DNA of 64,000 nt from Ruegeria atlantica (GTDB taxonomy: Bacteria > Pseudomonadota > Alphaproteobacteria > Rhodobacterales > Rhodobacteraceae). The stretch's first letter is position 1. Every line of letters starts with the position of its first letter. The notes below the pieces were generated by a model. It was not told the origin of the DNA and searched no databases. It was given only the letters and a program-made list of their open reading frames with translations. Made by a program: the position numbers and the translations under genes. The stretch covers positions 1 through 64,000 of the forward strand of contig NZ_WQCG01000004.1 of assembly GCF_013032505.1 (NCBI RefSeq), written 5' to 3'. This document shows, one piece after another, positions 19,318 through 27,938 of the stretch.

Positions 19318-20328
19318 GGGTTCGGGGAAACGCGCGCGAGTGCGGTTTGCAAATGCGACCAATGACAGCATTACCGGAACTTCAACCAGAACGCCGACAA
19401 CCGTTGCCAGTGCCGCGCCCGAGTTCAAGCCGAACAGGCTGATGGCCACAGCGACAGCCAGCTCAAAGAAATTGGACGTACCAATCATTGCGCAGGGTGC
19501 GGCGATCCGGTGTGGCACCTTTAGGGCAAATGCTGCGCCGTAAGCCAAGGCGAAGATACCGTAGCTCTGGATCAGGATTGGTATGGCGATCAGGACAATC
19601 ACCATTGGTTTGGCCAGGATGGTTTGCCCCTGCAGACCGAAAAGGATGACGACGGTGGCGATCAGGCCCATGACCGACCACGGTTTGACGCGTGCGGAAA
19701 ACGCATCGATTGCCTCCTGCGATCCCAGTTTGCGTCGGGTGAAGAGGCCGGCGATCAGCGGCAATACGACATACAGCACAGTTGCCAGGACCAGTGTCTG
19801 CCAAGGGACCTGGATGTCCGTCACGCCAAGCAGAAAGGCCACGATCGGGGCAAATGCCACGACCATGATCAGATCGTTCACAGATACCTGAACCAATGTG
19901 TAGGTCGCGTCGCCCTTAGTGAGTTGTGACCAGACAAACACCATCGCTGTGCAGGGCGCGGCACCCAGCAGGATCAGCCCGGCGGTGTATTGTGCGGCGT
20001 CTTCGGGTTTAATCCACGGCGCAAAGACGTGGTCAAAGAACAAAACCGCCAGAAAGGCCATTGTGAACGGTTTGATCAGCCAATTTACGACGAGCGTTAC
20101 GATCAACCCGCGCGGTTGGCGTGCAACGCCTGCCACCGCACCGAAATCGACGCCGACCATCATTGGATAAACCATCGCCCAGATCAAAAGAGCCACGACC
20201 AGATTGACACTGGCCACTTCGGCGGAAGCGATCAGTTGGACCAGCCCGGGTGCTGCCAACCCGATCAGCACGCCACCAACCATGGCAAGTGCGACCCAGA
20301 CAGTCAGGTAGCGTTCGAAGATGCTCAT
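19306..20328 (-). CDS. acr3: ACR3-family arsenite efflux permease
   Basis: The 340-residue membrane protein exports arsenite. It has about ten hydrophobic segments, starts [19 protein letters not shown], and carries the family cysteine motif [15 protein letters not shown] in the fourth segment region, plus [18 protein letters not shown] near the end. A longer frame extends upstream to 20622, but the extra 98 residues are antisense-like, hydrophilic and unrelated, and they overlap the ArsJ gene. The start at 20328 makes an ATGA overlap with arsJ, the same junction seen throughout this operon. It is the last gene of the operon. Confidence 0.95.
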   Translation of the reverse strand: MSIFERYLTVWVALAMVGGVLIGLAAPGLVQLIASAEVASVNLVVALLIWAMVYPMMVGVDFGAVAGVARQPRGLIVTLVVNWLIKPFTMAFLAVLFFDHVFAPWIKPEDAAQYTAGLILLGAAPCTAMVFVWSQLTKGDATYTLVQVSVNDLIMVVAFAPIVAFLLGVTDIQVPWQTLVLATVLYVVLPLIAGLFTRRKLGSQEAIDAFSARVKPWSVMGLIATVVILFGLQGQTILAKPMVIVLIAIPILIQSYGIFALAYGAAFALKVPHRIAAPCAMIGTSNFFELAVAVAISLFGLNSGAALATVVGVLVEVPVMLSLVAFANRTRARFPEPAPT

Positions 20329-21590
20329 GGATATGCCTCTTTTGTCTGATCGGTCAGTTTGCCGGACGTCAGCGCGGCCAAGGCGACCATCGCGGCTGCG
20401 GTGCCCAGAACCAGTGAAAGTCCACCGATTTGATACGTCAAACCAGATAGGACTGTGCCGACAAGGCGGCCCGATGCATTGGCCATGTAATAAAAGCCCA
20501 CATCCATTGTCACCCGCTCGGACTTGGTGAAAGTCAGGATCAGGTAGGAATGCAGCGACGAGTTGACCGCGAAAATTGCCCCGAAGGCCAAAAGGCCGAC
20601 AACCAGCGTAGCAGTCAGCCATGCCTCGGGACCGGATGACAGCAGAACCGCGATGGTCAGGGACGCGGGTACGCAGAACAGCGCCGCAGCCCAGTTTCGG
20701 GCCGCTTGGATCAGGTCACCTTCGGTCCGTTCACTCGCGCGCAGGATTTTCGGTGCAGCGGCCTGAACGGCCCCGTAAAGGATCACCCAAACAGCCATGA
20801 ATGTGCCGATCATGAAAAACGCAGCGCGGTTGCCCTCTTCGGTGCCGTCCGAGAGTACGGCATAAAAGTAGATCGGGATGCCGACCACGAACCAAACGTC
20901 CCGTGCACCAAACAAGAAGACTCGAGCAGCTGATAACCAATTCACGTTGGCGGATTTCGAAAAGATCTCAGAGAATTTGGCGTCTTTGCGACCCTCGGGC
21001 AGGCCGGGCGGCATGAACAGGATGACGGCGACAAGAATCACCGCCAGTATCACCGCCATTGCGAGAACGGCCCACATAAAACCCAAGGTAGCCAGCAACG
21101 CAGCCCCAAGCAGAAAGCCAAGCCCCTTAACGGCGTTCTTTGACCCGGTTAAGGCCGCAACCCAGCGGAACAGCCCCCCGCCGTCAGTTGGGGCCAACAG
21201 TTTGACCGCGGATTTTGAGGACATCTTGGCCAAATCCTTGGCGACTCCACTGGCCCCTTGCACGATCATCACAAAGACAACTTTGGTCGGAATCGCCCAA
21301 TTAGGGTCTAATTGAGTGAGAACCAACAGTGCCCCAACCTGCAATGTCAGCCCAGCATAAAGTGTAGATGTCAAACCGAACCGGGCCGCGATCCAACCCG
21401 CGGCAAGGTTCGTGCCGATGCCGGCGATCTCATAAAGTACAAACAGATATGCCAATTGAACCGGCGAAAACCCCATCGTGTGAAAGTGCAACAGCACCAG
21501 CATACGCAGGGCCCCGTCGGTCAGCATAAAAGCCCAATAGGCCGCCGTGACCGCGATATAGGCCGACAGTCCTGCGGGCCGTTGGGTCAC
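20325..21590 (-). CDS. arsJ: ArsJ-type organoarsenical efflux MFS permease
   Basis: The 421-residue MFS protein has about 12 membrane segments. ArsJ exports 1-arseno-3-phosphoglycerate, the unstable product formed when GAPDH uses arsenate instead of phosphate. The segments [36 protein letters not shown] and [29 protein letters not shown] (given here in parts) fit the ArsJ family as I know it. The diagnostic feature is its partner: a GAPDH gene immediately upstream that overlaps by ATGA, which is the characteristic arsJ-gapdh pair. It also overlaps ACR3 by ATGA. Confidence 0.93.
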   Translation of the reverse strand: MTQRPAGLSAYIAVTAAYWAFMLTDGALRMLVLLHFHTMGFSPVQLAYLFVLYEIAGIGTNLAAGWIAARFGLTSTLYAGLTLQVGALLVLTQLDPNWAIPTKVVFVMIVQGASGVAKDLAKMSSKSAVKLLAPTDGGGLFRWVAALTGSKNAVKGLGFLLGAALLATLGFMWAVLAMAVILAVILVAVILFMPPGLPEGRKDAKFSEIFSKSANVNWLSAARVFLFGARDVWFVVGIPIYFYAVLSDGTEEGNRAAFFMIGTFMAVWVILYGAVQAAAPKILRASERTEGDLIQAARNWAAALFCVPASLTIAVLLSSGPEAWLTATLVVGLLAFGAIFAVNSSLHSYLILTFTKSERVTMDVGFYYMANASGRLVGTVLSGLTYQIGGLSLVLGTAAAMVALAALTSGKLTDQTKEAYP

Positions 21591-22585
21591 AGCGAAGCAC
21601 CCACCATCAGCGCGACATCGACCAAGCGGTGCGCATAGCCCATTTCGTTGTCGTACCAGGCATAGATTTTCACCTGTGTGCCATTGACCACCATGGTCGA
21701 GGGCGCATCAACAATCGAAGACCGTTCGTCATTGGTGTAATCGGTAGAAACCAGCGGCCGCGTCTCATAGCCGAGGATGCCATTCAGATCACCGTCAGCA
21801 GCGGTTTTGAATAACGCGTTGACCTCTTCGACGGTTGTCTCACGCTCAACCTCGAAAACGCAATCGGTCAACGACGCGTTCAACAGCGGCACGCGCACGG
21901 CATGCCCGTTCAGCCGCCCTTTGAGTTCCGGGTAGATCAGCGTAATCGCCGTGGCCGAACCGGTGGTGGTTGGAATCAAAGAGTTCAACGCCGAGCGCGC
22001 CCGGCGCAGATCTTTGGCGGGGCGGTCCACGATGGTTTGTGTGTTGGTCACGTCATGGATCGTGGTCATCGACCCATGGCGAATGCCCAGGTTTTCGTGG
22101 ATGACCTTGACCACAGGTGCCAGGCAATTGGTTGTGCAGGACGCCGCTGTCACGATGCTGTGGGCAGCCGGATCATAAGTAGTCTCATTCACGCCCATGA
22201 CGATGTTGGCAGTCGGGCCATCCTTGACCGGGGCCGAGACAACAACCTTCGTCACACCAGCTTCGAAATACGGCGCCAATTTGGCTTCGGTCTTGAAGAC
22301 ACCGGTGCAGTCGATCACCACATCGACGCCGTCCAGCGGCAGTTCAGACAGGTCTTTGGTTCCGATAAATGGCAGACGGGTTCCGTTGATCGTAACGCTG
22401 TCGGCATCATGCTCGAACGTAGCGTCCCAACGCCCATGCACAGTATCAAACTCCAGAAGGTGTGCGTGCATTTCAGGATCGCCAACCGCGTCGTTGATCC
22501 ATGCAATCTTTGCGCTTTTGTCCAACAACGGCTTTAGGGCTAGTTTTCCCATCCGGCCCAGCCCGTTCACAGCATAAGTCGTCAT
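21587..22585 (-). CDS. ArsJ-associated glyceraldehyde-3-phosphate dehydrogenase
   Basis: A 332-residue GAPDH with the NAD-binding [14 protein letters not shown] at the N-terminus, the catalytic cysteine in [15 protein letters not shown], and the substrate loop [20 protein letters not shown]. In ars operons this enzyme forms 1-arseno-3-phosphoglycerate from arsenate and glyceraldehyde 3-phosphate, for export by ArsJ. The ATGA overlaps with arsJ downstream and with the arsR-arsC fusion upstream argue that it is a dedicated detoxification copy and not the glycolytic enzyme. Confidence 0.93.
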   Translation of the reverse strand: MTTYAVNGLGRMGKLALKPLLDKSAKIAWINDAVGDPEMHAHLLEFDTVHGRWDATFEHDADSVTINGTRLPFIGTKDLSELPLDGVDVVIDCTGVFKTEAKLAPYFEAGVTKVVVSAPVKDGPTANIVMGVNETTYDPAAHSIVTAASCTTNCLAPVVKVIHENLGIRHGSMTTIHDVTNTQTIVDRPAKDLRRARSALNSLIPTTTGSATAITLIYPELKGRLNGHAVRVPLLNASLTDCVFEVERETTVEEVNALFKTAADGDLNGILGYETRPLVSTDYTNDERSSIVDAPSTMVVNGTQVKIYAWYDNEMGYAHRLVDVALMVGASL

Positions 22586-23415
22586 TTGATGTCCTCAGTG
22601 GGTGTCCTGCCAATATCATCAACAGCAGATTGCAATGCGATCCGGTCGAGGCTTTCGACCGGCAAAGACGTAAAGGCCTCGATCCGGCGCTTGAGCGCGC
22701 CGTAGGCGTTTTGAAAGGCCAGGCTTTTCTCGGCATCCGTGCCTGTGGCATTTACCGGGTCGGGCATTCCCCAATGGCCGCTGATTGGCTGGCCTTCCCA
22801 GGCAGGACATTCCTCGTTTGCGGCCTGATTGCAGACGGTAAAGACAAAATCCATCTCGGGCGCGTCGGGCTCCGCAAACTCGGACATATGTTTGGACCGC
22901 AGGATAGAGGTGTCGTGCCCCTTGTCGCTCAGGACCTGCAAAGCGAACGGGTTGAGCTGGGACGTGGGCTGGGTACCGGCCGAGTAAACGTTGAACCGGT
23001 CACCCCCCAATTGGCGCAGCAAGGATTCCGCAAATATTGAGCGGGCAGAGTTGCCCACGCACAGAAACAAGACATTGAACTTCCGATCTGTCACCGTCTC
23101 ACTTCCCTGAGCAAAAGGCATGCAGATATCCGGACGACCACGGCAGCAATCAACGATCAGATAGTCAAGCATCTGCTGCACGTTATTCATTTCTACCGAA
23201 TAGCGCAGGGACGTCCCGGAACGTTCCTGTTTGACCAGCCCGGAACGCTGCAGCGCGTTCAGGTAATTGGATAGGGTGCTGGCCTTAAGGTCGAGCTCAT
23301 CCGCCAACTCTCCGGCAGGGACGCTGTCAGGAAAACGCCGGATCAACATGCGAAACACAAGGATGCGCTGCGGATGACCCAGGATGGCCAATTGGCTTGT
23401 TATTCGTTCTATCAT
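22582..23415 (-). CDS. ArsR repressor - ArsC arsenate reductase fusion
   Basis: The 277-residue protein joins two functions. Residues 1-85 are an ArsR winged helix ([14 protein letters not shown]; then [21 protein letters not shown] and [16 protein letters not shown]). C90, C91 and C98 follow and could bind As(III). From about 112 comes a low-molecular-weight phosphatase-type arsenate reductase with the P-loop C119-VGNSA-R125, a distal CNQAANEEC cysteine pair as in thioredoxin-coupled enzymes, and the PDPVN general-acid motif. It would repress the operon and reduce arsenate. It is the first gene; a 16-bp palindrome covers its start codon, so autoregulation is likely. It overlaps the GAPDH gene by ATGA. 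Confidence 0.92.
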   Translation of the reverse strand: MIERITSQLAILGHPQRILVFRMLIRRFPDSVPAGELADELDLKASTLSNYLNALQRSGLVKQERSGTSLRYSVEMNNVQQMLDYLIVDCCRGRPDICMPFAQGSETVTDRKFNVLFLCVGNSARSIFAESLLRQLGGDRFNVYSAGTQPTSQLNPFALQVLSDKGHDTSILRSKHMSEFAEPDAPEMDFVFTVCNQAANEECPAWEGQPISGHWGMPDPVNATGTDAEKSLAFQNAYGALKRRIEAFTSLPVESLDRIALQSAVDDIGRTPTEDIK

Positions 23416-23451
23416 ATTTCATGAAATATAGAAATAATGCAAGTCAGTCAA
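23414..23451 (-). promoter_or_regulatory. ars operon operator palindrome and possible promoter
   Basis: ATATTTCATGAAATAT (23414-23429) is a perfect 16-bp palindrome that includes part of the ATG of the arsR-arsC gene. On the minus strand a TTGACT -35-like box (23451-23446) lies 17 bases before TATTTC (23428-23423), so repressor binding would cover the -10 box. If this promoter is used, the transcript starts at or next to the ATG and would be leaderless. Confidence 0.55.
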
Positions 23452-23636
23452 TCTAAACGACAAAGCAACGGAGACGAGGCTAAGTACTTTGCAAGGTTGG
23501 TTTTTTGTAGCAATGCAGGAATGGCGTGGGATGCCAGCAATTTGCGCTGTCCGAATCATCATCACGCGCATTGAAGGCTTCCACGGCTAACGAGACTTGC
23601 ACGCATTAGCACTAGGGTTTAAGGACACCATCGCTT

Positions 23637-23712
23637 GCCTCAATAGCTCAGCTGGTAGAGCAGGTCCTTCGTAAGGACAAGGTCGGGGGTTCGAGTCCCT
23701 CTTGAGGCACCA
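23637..23712 (+). tRNA. tRNA-Thr (anticodon CGT)
   Basis: The acceptor stem GCCTCAA pairs with TTGAGGC, the D stem is GCTC/GAGC, and the anticodon loop TTCGTAA gives anticodon CGT. The T arm is GGGGG-TTCGAGT-CCCTC. Discriminator A precedes an encoded CCA. One mismatch closes the top of the anticodon stem. It reads ACG codons. Confidence 0.96.
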
Positions 23713-24131
23713 TATTTGAAGATAAGGCGCTGTAATTTAATATTTTTTATAGTGTGTTATTGTGTATCCCCTGTTATTTTGTTGATGGATATGCGCCCCG
23801 ATTTTCTTGCCATCGATTCCCTTGATACGCATTCCTCTAATATGTTTGATGATGGTGAATGTTGGTTTTTGTTAGAGTTAGGGCTGTGAAAAAGGTCCCA
23901 ACTAAGACGGGCACGCCGACCTAGGTTCTGCACTTATTAACGAGGTTAGGCTCCGACGGCAGCCTTCAAGAACAACAGGCGTTAATCGAAATTGGGCGCC
24001 TGACCGATCTGCGGATGGAGCTGTCGTTGCCCTTCAGGGTGTTAGCTGGCGTGGCATCTGTGAGCAATTACAGATCGACAGCTTCATGAAAACATGATGG
24101 CCAATCGCTCAACAACTGATGCAATTGTCAA
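23713..24131. other. AT-rich intergenic stretch after tRNA-Thr
   Basis: The first 200 bases look markedly AT-rich compared with the flanks. A 34-codon frame at 23785-23889 (+) starts MDMRPDFLAIDS and ends GECWFLLELGL, with no recognisable family and no clear ribosome site; it might be a gene remnant. The right half holds nothing I can identify. The position next to a tRNA is a common site for integrated elements, but no integrase or duplicated tRNA end was found. Confidence 0.35.
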
Positions 24132-24998
24132 TCATGATTGTGTGACAAGCCAATCCTCAACTTCTCGAACCTCAGAACGTGTCCTGCTGGTATGCTGGAC
24201 ATCGATAAAGTAGCCATGGGTTGGGGCGATACGCTCATCAAAAATCCGAACGACTCTGTTTTCCGCCAGATCCTGGTCGATCAGTGGAAGCCAGCCAATG
24301 ATTGCTCCCTGGCCTTCGGCAGCGCCGCGCAGCAGCACGTTTGCGTCCTCGAAGATCGGCCCGTAAAGCAGATCGGCTATTGAAACACCCATTGCCTCAA
24401 ACCAGTCCCGCCATCCCCAGTGATTTCTTTGATGCAAAAGGGGCAAGGTTAATAGATCCTTTGGGTGATCGATAGGTCCTCGTGTAGTGACAAACTCTTC
24501 GGATGCTATGGCGACCGGGCTAAGCTCAAGCAGCTTGATTGCATCTTCTGCCATGTCGGCGATGCGGTCCCAGCGGATTATGATATCGACATTCTCGCGT
24601 TCGTGCGCGCCGGGATAAAGGGCTGGCACCACTTCCAATTCGATCTCGGGATGGGCTTCCCAAAAATCACTAATCCGTGGCATGAGCCAGCGCGCCGTAA
24701 AGATCGGTCCCGCCGAAACTCGCACCGCTTTGCGTGCGCTTCGATGCATGGATTGAACCGCACTGTCCAACAGGCCAAAGGCCTGACTGGTAGCGTGGGC
24801 CAAGCGCCTGCCTTCAGCTGTCAGGGTGACATCACGACCCTCCCGCCTGAATAGCTTGACGCCAAACTGATCCTCCAATCCGCGAATATGATGACTGATC
24901 GCAGTCGGGGTCACAGTTAGGTCCGCCGCGGCTGCCCGAAAACTGCCGTTCCGGGCGGCGGCGTCAAAGGCACGTAAAGCTGTAAGAGAAGCTGTCAC
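24132..24998 (-). CDS. LysR-family regulator, GcvA-like
   Basis: The 288-residue protein has a GTG start. The helix-turn-helix is at residues 5-60 (LRAFDAAARNGSFRAAAADL, then TPTAISHHIRGLEDQFGVKLFRR), typical of the GcvA/AmpR branch, followed by the effector-binding domain (VSAGPIFTARWLMPRISDF). It is divergent from the MttB-like operon, with a 109-base gap that contains a dyad at 25020-25039. By the usual logic of this family it should control that operon in response to one of its substrates or intermediates. The effector is unknown. Confidence 0.88.
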   Translation of the reverse strand: MTASLTALRAFDAAARNGSFRAAAADLTVTPTAISHHIRGLEDQFGVKLFRREGRDVTLTAEGRRLAHATSQAFGLLDSAVQSMHRSARKAVRVSAGPIFTARWLMPRISDFWEAHPEIELEVVPALYPGAHERENVDIIIRWDRIADMAEDAIKLLELSPVAIASEEFVTTRGPIDHPKDLLTLPLLHQRNHWGWRDWFEAMGVSIADLLYGPIFEDANVLLRGAAEGQGAIIGWLPLIDQDLAENRVVRIFDERIAPTHGYFIDVQHTSRTRSEVREVEDWLVTQS

Positions 24999-25019
24999 GG
25001 CAATCCAATAGATGAGTTT

Positions 25020-25039
25020 TTCTCATTCATTGCTGAGAA
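25020..25039. promoter_or_regulatory. Inverted repeat in the LysR / MttB divergent promoter
   Basis: TTCTCA (25020-25025) and TGAGAA (25034-25039) form a perfect dyad with an 8-base spacer. It lies 21 bases from the LysR start and 68 bases before the MttB start. Its size and position fit a LysR-type binding site. Confidence 0.45.
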
Positions 25040-25107
25040 TGTTGCTTTTGTAAACTCTGCTATTTCCGGTGCAGGATAGGGCTGCATAAACCTGAGCTCA
25101 TGAATCG

Positions 25108-26652
25108 ATGACCATGGCAAACCGTCGGCGCGGTCGTAAAGACCGCTTAAAGCAAGTCTCGGAGACTGGCCCGCAGCCACCGGTATGGCCAGGGGTGATT
25201 GGTGGGCGTCTTAAACCGCTCTTGCCTGACGAAGAAAGTATGGTCGAGGAAGCCGCATATAAGCTTCTTGAAGACCTGGGGCTCAGCCAGGCCATTCCCT
25301 CGATGATCGAAAAAGTCACTGCTGCTGGCGGGGCCATGACGGATGATGGTCGGCTGTTGTTCCCGCGCGCGCTGGTGAAATGGGCGATGGACGGAGCGCA
25401 GCGGGGGTTCACCTTATGTGGCCAGCGTCCCGAGAACGACCTGAAGATTGAAGCCGCCCGCGTGCATATGTCTACCGGCGGCGCGGCGCCTGGCGTGTTT
25501 GATCTCGACACTCATGAATATCGAGATTCGACATTGCAGGACCTCTACGATGCAGCGCGGATCGTGGACCGGATGGACAATATTCACCACTTTAGCCGAT
25601 CGGTTGTGGCACGCGATGTCGAAGACAACGCGTCGATGGATCTGAACACCGCTTACGCCTGTCTTACGGGCACGTCCAAGCACGTTTCGATTTCGGTTAC
25701 CGAGCCGCAGAACGTCGCCGATATTGCAAAGCTTTGCTATGAAATCGCCGGTGGCGAAGAGGCATTTCGTGCCCGTCCCTTCCTAACGATCATGGTGTGC
25801 CATGTGGTTCCGCCAATGCGTTTTGCCGAAGAAGCCTGTGAGGTGCTGGAGTTGGCGATCAAGGCCGGGTTCCCGGTGCAGCTGATCAGCGCCGGACAGG
25901 CCGGGGCCACCAGCCCGGCAACGATTGCCGGATCGCTGGTGCAGGCGATAGCGGAAACGCTGGCAGGTCTGGTATTTGCGCGATTGGTCGATCCAAAGGT
26001 CAAGGCGATTTTTGCGCCTAAACCTCTGGTGGCAGACTTGCGGACTGGATCGATGAGCGGCGGTGGCGGTGAACAGGCCATCTTGATGGCAGGTGCTGCG
26101 CAAATGGGTCGGCGATGGGATTTGCCAACGAGCTCAATTGCCGGGATCACAGATGCAAAACGGCTGGATGCCCAATATGGGGCCGAGAAATCGCTGGCGG
26201 TGACAATGGCGGCGCATGCCGGGTCAAATATCATTACCCAGGCCGCCGGTATGATGTCGAGCCTTTTGGGGGTGAGTCACGCGGCCTATGTCAGCGACAA
26301 TGACCTTTTGGGTAACATCCTGCGCACTGTACGCGGCGTCGAAGCAACACCCGAAAATATCGCCGCTGATGTCATCGCAGATGTCTGTCGGGGTGAAGGG
26401 CACTTTTTGGGTGAGCAACACACATTCGGCCGAATGAAGTCAGATTACTTCTATCCCGAGATCGGCGATCGGCGCGCGCCTCGCGACTGGCAAGATGATG
26501 GTGCTCAGCGGATTGGCGACGTTGCGCGGGAGAAGGCGAGAGAGATCCTGAGTACGTATTATCCCAGCCACCTGCCGGACGAAGTGGATCGCACGCTTAG
26601 GATGAATTTTGATATCCGCCTGACACGGGCACAAATCGGACGGCCGGAATGA
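25108..26652 (+). CDS. MttB-family (trimethylamine methyltransferase-like) protein, non-pyrrolysine
   Basis: The 514-residue protein belongs to the MttB superfamily. The frame has no internal TAG codon, so it is of the non-pyrrolysine type, whose characterised members demethylate quaternary amines such as glycine betaine and pass the methyl to a corrinoid protein. Segments shared with the second copy at 39120-40625 are RVHMSTGGAA, ISAGQAGATSP, VADLRTGSMSGGGGE and GHFLGEQHTFGRMKSDY. The N-terminus is basic (NRRRGRKDR). The gene opens a five-gene operon and overlaps the aminotransferase by ATGA. No corrinoid protein is nearby, so the methyl acceptor is unclear. An in-frame ATG at 25114 is an alternative start. 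Confidence 0.88.
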   Translation: MTMANRRRGRKDRLKQVSETGPQPPVWPGVIGGRLKPLLPDEESMVEEAAYKLLEDLGLSQAIPSMIEKVTAAGGAMTDDGRLLFPRALVKWAMDGAQRGFTLCGQRPENDLKIEAARVHMSTGGAAPGVFDLDTHEYRDSTLQDLYDAARIVDRMDNIHHFSRSVVARDVEDNASMDLNTAYACLTGTSKHVSISVTEPQNVADIAKLCYEIAGGEEAFRARPFLTIMVCHVVPPMRFAEEACEVLELAIKAGFPVQLISAGQAGATSPATIAGSLVQAIAETLAGLVFARLVDPKVKAIFAPKPLVADLRTGSMSGGGGEQAILMAGAAQMGRRWDLPTSSIAGITDAKRLDAQYGAEKSLAVTMAAHAGSNIITQAAGMMSSLLGVSHAAYVSDNDLLGNILRTVRGVEATPENIAADVIADVCRGEGHFLGEQHTFGRMKSDYFYPEIGDRRAPRDWQDDGAQRIGDVAREKAREILSTYYPSHLPDEVDRTLRMNFDIRLTRAQIGRPE

Positions 26653-27938
26653 TGAACCAAGATCTTAGCACCCGCGCCCGCGCGAGCCTGCCAGGCGGCG
26701 TCAGCCATGAGCTACGATTTCGTGATCCGCACCCAATATACATTGATCGCGCGCTAGGTGCCGAAAAGTGGAACGTTGAAGGACGCCGCTATATTGATTT
26801 CAAAATGGGCAGCGCCAGTCAGATGTTAGGACATTGTCACCCGGCAATTGTCGAAGCGGTGCAGAGACAGGCCGAACGTTCGATTTTCAGCGCGGACTGC
26901 CACACCCAGGAGATTGAGTGGGCCGAGTGGGTCAACCGGCTAATTCCTTCTGCCGAACGCACACGTTTCACCGCATCGGGTACGGAATCCACGATGCTGG
27001 CACTGCGACTTGGGAGAGCATATTCGGGCAAGGATCACGTGCTGCGTGTTGAGGGCCATTTCCATGGTTGGCATGATCACGCATTGAAAGGGGCAAGGCC
27101 GGGCAGCGATCAGGCGCCGTCTTTGGGTATCCCGGATGCCATCAACGATCTGATCCATATCTGTGCAGCCGATCCTCAGGCTATGGAAGGCGCGCTACGG
27201 GATGACCGTATTGGCACGGTAATCATTGAAGCCTCGGGCGCGAATTATGGCTGCGTCCCCTTGGCCACCGATACCTTGATGGCGCTGTACGACGTTGCGC
27301 GTGCCGCCGGTGTTGTGCTCATCTTTGATGAGATCATCACCGGATTTCGCTGGTCGCCTGGTGGGCGTCAGGCACGCGACGGGATCGTACCCGACCTCAC
27401 CACTTTGGCAAAAATCGCGACAGGCGGTTTGCCCGGTGGCGTGATTTGTGGTCGCGCCGAAATCATGGAGCTTTTGAACAATGCAACCGTGCGAGGCGGG
27501 TTTGGGCCTGCGGTCAGCCACAAGGGCACTTTTAACGGCTCGCCCCTGATTGCGGCTACAGCCTGTGCCGCGATTTCGCTCTTGGCCAGCGGCGAGGCGC
27601 AGGCGCATGCCGATACCATGGCCGCACGCATGCGCGATGGTATGAATGCCGCCATGAAGAGGCGGGGCATCGCGGGCATTGCCTATGGCGACAGTTCGGT
27701 TTTCCACGTGTTTTTCGGCCGTAGCAGTCTGGATGGACTTAGCCCTGCCGAAATTAGGGGGCTACCGAAACCCTTGGTCAAAGCCTATCGCGACGGCATG
27801 CTGACGCGCGGCGTGGATATGATGGCCTATACTTCTGGTTTGACCTCAGCCGCGCATACACCCGAACTAGTTGATGAAGCGCTCTTGGCCTTTGACGACA
27901 CTTTGTCGGACATGATCCGCGACGGAGCATTGCAATGA
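26649..27938 (+). CDS. Class III aminotransferase, glutamate-1-semialdehyde aminomutase-like
   Basis: A 429-residue PLP enzyme of the class III fold. Its HemL-like features are LPGGVSHELRFRDPHPIY at the N-terminus, FTASGTESTMLALRLGRAYSG, the PLP-aspartate region LIFDEIITGFRWSPGG, and the PLP lysine in LTTLAKIATGGLPGGV. Joined by ATGA overlaps to genes for MttB-like and FAD/GcvT proteins, it is unlikely to serve tetrapyrrole synthesis. I infer transamination of an amine made after N-demethylation, giving an aldehyde or oxoacid. A role as an aminomutase on a beta-amino acid is also possible. Confidence 0.87.
   Translation: MMNQDLSTRARASLPGGVSHELRFRDPHPIYIDRALGAEKWNVEGRRYIDFKMGSASQMLGHCHPAIVEAVQRQAERSIFSADCHTQEIEWAEWVNRLIPSAERTRFTASGTESTMLALRLGRAYSGKDHVLRVEGHFHGWHDHALKGARPGSDQAPSLGIPDAINDLIHICAADPQAMEGALRDDRIGTVIIEASGANYGCVPLATDTLMALYDVARAAGVVLIFDEIITGFRWSPGGRQARDGIVPDLTTLAKIATGGLPGGVICGRAEIMELLNNATVRGGFGPAVSHKGTFNGSPLIAATACAAISLLASGEAQAHADTMAARMRDGMNAAMKRRGIAGIAYGDSSVFHVFFGRSSLDGLSPAEIRGLPKPLVKAYRDGMLTRGVDMMAYTSGLTSAAHTPELVDEALLAFDDTLSDMIRDGALQ

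Noticed and set aside
20329..20622. 98-residue N-terminal extension of the ACR3 permease
   Set aside because: The extension is hydrophilic, overlaps arsJ in another frame, and would break the ATGA junction seen across the operon.
21902..22537. 211-codon open frame on the plus strand
   Set aside because: Antisense to the GAPDH gene, with no recognisable motif.
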